A DNA stretch of 8,307 bases from Gammaproteobacteria bacterium. Its GTDB lineage: Bacteria; Pseudomonadota; Gammaproteobacteria; Chromatiales; Chromatiaceae. Where the stretch lies: NCBI GenBank assembly GCA_020630035.1, contig JAHDCB010000068.1:1-8307 (forward strand), in the 5' to 3' direction. Under the pieces are notes generated by a model, which saw nothing but the letters and a program-made list of their open reading frames with translations, did no database searches and was not told where the DNA came from. Shown here piece by piece: positions 5,105 through 8,307 of the stretch. Within the stretch, counting starts at the first letter, position 1. Each line of letters begins with the position of its first letter. The position numbers were made by a program, and so were the translations under genes.

Positions 5105-6948
5105 GGCATCACACCCCGGGCACTGGCCAATATCTCTGCTGCGCCGACTTCACCTACCAAGTGATAGCCAGGTTGCGCCATCCCGGCAGCGTCCCAGAAA
5201 TACAGCGCTGGTGGCGCAATCATACCCAGATGGGTTGCCAAAGCACGGTCTGCCGCATCCTGCCGGGTGACATCTGCCTGCAACCAGACAAACGCTTGCA
5301 GCGGTTCACGCACCTGTGGAAACACCTGCTGCTCCATCGTCTTGCAATAGGTACACCAGTCAGCATAAAAATCCAGCATCACCGGACGCCCGGCAGCCCT
5401 GGCCTGCGTCAGGGCCTGCTCCAGATCAGCAACCGTCTTAATCCGCTGAAACAACTGATGATCTGCGGTCGTGGCAGCCTGGCCGGTCGTCAGGCCACGT
5501 AGCGGTTGCCAGGTATCCTTGCCGCCTGCGGCAGCACCATACAAAAACAAGGCCCCGTAGATCAGCGCAACCAGACCGAAGCCCTGCATCAGGGTCTGCC
5601 AGCCAGAACCAGACCGGCTACGGCGCAATACCCCCAGGTACACTGCCAGCACCACCAGCAAGGTACCCCAGGCGAATAAGATCCAGGCGGGTGCGACATA
5701 AGTCGGACTGAGCCGCTCCAGAAAGCTGATCGCCAGTGCCAGCACCACCACGCCACCAACAGTCTTGACTTGCGCCATCCATTGCCCGGCACGCGGCAGT
5801 AAGGCACCACCGCCGCTACCCAGCAGCAATAATGGCAGCCCCATACCGGTGCCGAATAACCATAAAATGCCGAAACCAGCGAGCGGATGCTGCGCTTGTG
5901 CGGCAAATGCCAGCACCGCCAGCAACACCGGCCCGCCACAAGGACCGACAATCAGCGCAGACAGCACACCCATCAGACCAACGCCCCACAGGCTACCACC
6001 CTGGCGACGGCCACTCAGTGCCGTCAGGCGGGACTGCCAGGCCGCCGGGATCTGGAGATTAAACCAGCCGAACAAAGACAGGGCCAACAACACAAACAAG
6101 GCAATTGCCGGCACGAGCACCCAGGGCGTCTGCAGACTGGCCTGAATCCCGAGCGCCTGTCCCAGACTCGCCATGATCGCACCTAGCACCCCGAAGGTCA
6201 GCGCAATGCCCTGGGTATACGCCAGCGACAGACTGAATGCGCGCGCCGGGCCAACCGACTGTCCCTGCCCCAGAATCAGAGACGACAGGATCGGTACCAT
6301 CGGATACAAACAAGCAGTGAAGGCCACCAGGACACCCAGCCCCAAGCTCAGCAACCAACCCCAGCCAGATGCTGACGACTGCAGATCCTGCAACCAGCCC
6401 GACTGCGCGCCAGCAGGCACAGCGGGTACCTCTGCTACCGCACCCTGCCAGGCAGGCAAGGCAATGCTCAGCACCTGCTGTTGCGGCGGATAACAGATCC
6501 CCCGATCGGCACACCCCTGATAGGTCACCTGCACCCGCAGCTCAGTGACCTCAGCCTGACGGCGCAGCGGAATCTGCAAGCGCAGCGCATCATAATAGGC
6601 CGCGACCTCACCCAGCGAACCATCCGGACGCACCGAATCCGATTTGATCTCAGCATCCGGTAAGGCATAATCCCCCAACGATACCTCAGGCGACAAACTG
6701 GTGACCCGGAGCTTATCCTGATACAGATAAGTGCCAGGTGCAATCGCCCAATCTAACTGCAACATCGTGCCGGACGGACTCTGCGCCGTGAGCTGAAAGG
6801 CCTGTTCCGGCGGTAAAATCTCATTGTCGGCTGGAGTACCCAGCCAGGCACCCAGGCCATCCAGTGGACTCGCCTGCGCCTGCCAGGCCAGAGCCGGCTG
6901 GGCAACAAACAATAAACTACTCAATAACCAAGCAACTGTGGTATTCAT
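5101..6948 (-). CDS. dsbD: Thiol:disulfide interchange protein DsbD
   Basis: DsbD moves electrons from cytoplasmic thioredoxin across the inner membrane to periplasmic reductases such as DsbC, CcmG/DsbE or TlpA-like proteins. All three modules are present in 615 residues (565 in E. coli). First come a signal peptide (MNTTVAWLLS, cut near AL-AW, residues 20-22) and the alpha domain with QGCADRGICYPP (Cys146, Cys152). Next is a polytopic membrane domain, about 195-470, with its redox cysteines in FTACLYPMVP (Cys213) and IVGPCGGPV (Cys337). Last is the gamma thioredoxin domain with DFYADWCTYCK (Cys532, Cys535) and a cis-proline region IAPPALYF. All six redox cysteines are conserved, so it should be active. 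The ATG directly follows the sdhE stop (TGAATG), and its stop overlaps the TlpA-like start, indicating an sdhE-dsbD-tlpA operon. Confidence 0.97.
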   Translation of the reverse strand: MNTTVAWLLSSLLFVAQPALAWQAQASPLDGLGAWLGTPADNEILPPEQAFQLTAQSPSGTMLQLDWAIAPGTYLYQDKLRVTSLSPEVSLGDYALPDAEIKSDSVRPDGSLGEVAAYYDALRLQIPLRRQAEVTELRVQVTYQGCADRGICYPPQQQVLSIALPAWQGAVAEVPAVPAGAQSGWLQDLQSSASGWGWLLSLGLGVLVAFTACLYPMVPILSSLILGQGQSVGPARAFSLSLAYTQGIALTFGVLGAIMASLGQALGIQASLQTPWVLVPAIALFVLLALSLFGWFNLQIPAAWQSRLTALSGRRQGGSLWGVGLMGVLSALIVGPCGGPVLLAVLAFAAQAQHPLAGFGILWLFGTGMGLPLLLLGSGGGALLPRAGQWMAQVKTVGGVVVLALAISFLERLSPTYVAPAWILFAWGTLLVVLAVYLGVLRRSRSGSGWQTLMQGFGLVALIYGALFLYGAAAGGKDTWQPLRGLTTGQAATTADHQLFQRIKTVADLEQALTQARAAGRPVMLDFYADWCTYCKTMEQQVFPQVREPLQAFVWLQADVTRQDAADRALATHLGMIAPPALYFWDAAGMAQPGYHLVGEVGAAEILASARGVMP

Positions 6949-7224
6949 TCAGCGGTATCCATGAGCTATTCGGGTCTGACGCAACGTCGCCACAATGACC
7001 GAAAAAGCAGGATCAGGTTCCACGCCCTCCAGCAACCAGGCCTGTAACTGATCATCCTGTTGTTGCAACAACTGCACAAACTGAGCCTGCTTCACCTCTG
7101 ACGCCAGCGCAAACTGATGCTCCAGATAATGGCGCAACAAAACATCCAGTTCTAACAACCCTCGTCGACACTGCCAGCGCAAGCGCTGCATCTGTGTCGG
7201 CATTATTTTTTGCTCAGCATCCAT
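6949..7224 (-). CDS. sdhE: SdhE (YgfY/Sdh5) succinate dehydrogenase FAD assembly factor
   Basis: SdhE assists covalent attachment of FAD to the flavoprotein subunit of succinate dehydrogenase (and fumarate reductase). The small helical protein has the family core RLRWQCRRGLLELDVLL, with the conserved RGxxE element, followed by the LRHYLEHQF, FVQLLQQQDDQLQAWLLEG and VATLRQTR segments, which follow E. coli SdhE closely. Two starts are plausible: ATG at 7224 (91 residues, GGA 7 nt upstream), which overlaps the nagZ ATG, or ATG at 7203 (84 residues, length nearest the E. coli protein, weaker GAG upstream). A further upstream ATG at 7314 would run antisense through nagZ and is unlikely. The stop codon touches the dsbD start (TGAATG), implying coupling. 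No sdh genes are visible, so the operon link is probably organisational rather than functional. Confidence 0.9.
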   Translation of the reverse strand: MDAEQKIMPTQMQRLRWQCRRGLLELDVLLRHYLEHQFALASEVKQAQFVQLLQQQDDQLQAWLLEGVEPDPAFSVIVATLRQTRIAHGYR

Positions 7225-8272
7225 GTCAACATCCATTCCAGGTCGGGTATTTATCACCATCGCCGGCATCAGTCTGACCGCAGACGACCAGGCACGCCTG
7301 CAACACCCAGGCACCGGTGGCCTGATATTATTTAGCCATAATTATGCATCACCGGAGCAGCTGACCGAACTGATCCGGGAAGTGCGCAGCCTCCGTGCAC
7401 CACTGCTGATCGCTACCGACCACGAAGGCGGACGCGTCCAACGCTTCCGCAGCGGGTTTACGCGTCTGCCCGCAGCCGCGACGATCTTACAACATTGCCC
7501 GGCAGACAGACAGCAGGCCAGCCAGATCGCACACACACTCGGCTGGCTGATGGCAGCAGAACTGCGCAGTGTCGGCGTAGACTTCAGCTTTGCCCCAGTG
7601 CTGGATATTCAGCATGGCCTGAGTGACGTCATCGGTGACCGCGCCTTCGCCGCCGACCACAAAACCGTCGCGCACCTGGCACAAGCCTGGGCACAAGGCG
7701 CAAAATCAGCCGGAATGATCAGCGTCGGCAAACATTTTCCCGGACACGGCGGTGTCACACTGGACTCACACACAGCGCTACCGCAAGATACACGCCCGTA
7801 CCCTGAAATCCAGGCCAATGACCTGCGCCCGTTCCAGAACCTGATCCGCCACCAGATTGCAGCCATCATGCCGGCCCATATTCGCTACGTGGCCTGTGAC
7901 CAGCAGCCAGCCGGATTCTCGCACCACTGGCTACAAAAGATACTACGCCAGGAACTGGGATTTCGCGGCGCCATCCTGAGCGACGATCTTAACATGCAGG
8001 CCGCGCTGACCTGTTACCCGGATCCGGCAGAACGAGCACGCGCAGCCTGTGCAGCCGGATGCGATGCGGTACTGATCTGTCATGACAAAAACGCGACGGA
8101 TGCGATACTTGATGCCCTGTCCGATCCGCCTGAACCGGTGGTGATACAACGGCTGCAGAGTCTGCAGGGGCAACCCGGTGCCTGTAACCTGAAGACCTTG
8201 CAACAACAACCGCGCTGGCAGGCCGCAGCGCAACTCGCACACACCCTGAGAAGCGGGTGTGATTCAAATTGA
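7223..8272 (+). CDS. nagZ: Beta-N-acetylhexosaminidase NagZ
   Basis: NagZ is the cytoplasmic glycoside hydrolase family 3 enzyme that removes the non-reducing GlcNAc from GlcNAc-anhydroMurNAc(-peptides) during peptidoglycan recycling; its products are also the signals for AmpR-controlled beta-lactamase in some bacteria. The 349-residue protein (341 in E. coli) has TGGLILFSHN (31-40), IATDHEGGRVQRF (63-75), FAPVLDIQ plus VIGDRAFA, and the hallmark KHFPGHG (170-176) followed by DSH (Asp181, His183), the acid/base dyad. The nucleophile loop is LSDDLNM (Asp254). No signal peptide is present, as expected. The ATG overlaps the proposed ATG of the divergent sdhE on a CATG and has no clear ribosome binding site. 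A 7-bp hairpin lies at the very end of the gene. The identity is secure. Confidence 0.97.
   Translation: MSTSIPGRVFITIAGISLTADDQARLQHPGTGGLILFSHNYASPEQLTELIREVRSLRAPLLIATDHEGGRVQRFRSGFTRLPAAATILQHCPADRQQASQIAHTLGWLMAAELRSVGVDFSFAPVLDIQHGLSDVIGDRAFAADHKTVAHLAQAWAQGAKSAGMISVGKHFPGHGGVTLDSHTALPQDTRPYPEIQANDLRPFQNLIRHQIAAIMPAHIRYVACDQQPAGFSHHWLQKILRQELGFRGAILSDDLNMQAALTCYPDPAERARAACAAGCDAVLICHDKNATDAILDALSDPPEPVVIQRLQSLQGQPGACNLKTLQQQPRWQAAAQLAHTLRSGCDSN
8240..8261 (+). repeat. Inverted repeat at the 3' end of nagZ
   Basis: CACACCC (8240-8246) and GGGTGTG (8255-8261) form a perfect 7-bp GC-rich stem with an 8-nt loop, 9 bp before the nagZ stop codon. No T-run follows, so it is not a classic intrinsic terminator. 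It could stabilise the mRNA end or be incidental. The remaining bases to 8307 show no gene. Confidence 0.4.
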
Positions 8273-8307
8273 TGTGGCGTAATAGCTGGGGCACATAAAA
8301 TTCGTTT

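Noticed and set aside
6059..6514. Long open frame on the same strand as dsbD in another frame
   Set aside because: It overlaps the DsbD alpha and membrane domains, whose motifs are intact in the main frame; the alternate product is Gly/Cys-rich with no family signature.
1..8307. CRISPR array, tRNA, rRNA or insertion sequence
   Set aside because: No regularly spaced repeats, no cloverleaf or rRNA-like sequence, and no transposase or paired terminal repeats were seen on either strand.

Overview
The window looks like a compact gammaproteobacterial chromosome segment. This rests on established gene distributions: LptC/LptA/LptB lipopolysaccharide export genes, a three-part DsbD, an SdhE (YgfY-type) flavinylation factor, and the peptidoglycan-recycling enzymes AnmK and NagZ. 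I cannot name a genus. From about 1650 to the end the DNA is GC-rich, tightly packed and clearly vertically inherited housekeeping sequence. The first ~1650 bases are more AT-rich and hold small toxin-antitoxin (TA) genes and gene debris, which is typical of an accessory patch.

Layout. 4-656 (+): a PIN-domain toxin overlapping a ribbon-helix-helix (HicB/Arc-like) antitoxin. 657-845: mostly non-coding, with the apparent 3' tail of an unrecognised + strand gene. 846-1575 (-): a second TA pair, an intact UPF0175 antitoxin-like gene followed by a DUF3368 PIN-like toxin gene broken by one in-frame TGA. 1619-1651 (+): a short decayed copy of an antitoxin 3' end, matching the end of the intact antitoxin at 624-656, ending two bases from the lptB stop. 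1653-3431 (-): the lptC-lptA-lptB operon. 3451-4572 (+): anmK. 4532-7224 (-): sdhE, dsbD and a TlpA-like thioredoxin in one operon. 7223-8272 (+): nagZ.

How the genes fit together. The conserved part is an envelope-maintenance neighbourhood. LptB powers LPS extraction from the inner membrane; LptC and LptA carry it into the periplasm. DsbD moves electrons from cytoplasmic thioredoxin to the periplasm, and the TlpA-like protein encoded immediately after it is a natural recipient. NagZ and AnmK act in the same muropeptide recycling pathway: NagZ releases anhydro-MurNAc species and AnmK phosphorylates anhydro-MurNAc to MurNAc-6-phosphate. SdhE attaches FAD to succinate dehydrogenase and is not obviously linked to the rest.

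The gene packing is extreme. lptC and anmK are divergent with 19 bp between starts. nagZ and sdhE may start on the same CATG tetranucleotide. anmK and the TlpA-like gene overlap tail to tail by 41 bp. Promoters for these genes must therefore lie inside opposing coding sequence. I found no convincing evidence of a wholly new system. The most unusual region is the TA patch downstream of lptB, with one intact module, one module with a broken toxin but intact antitoxin, and a leftover antitoxin tail.
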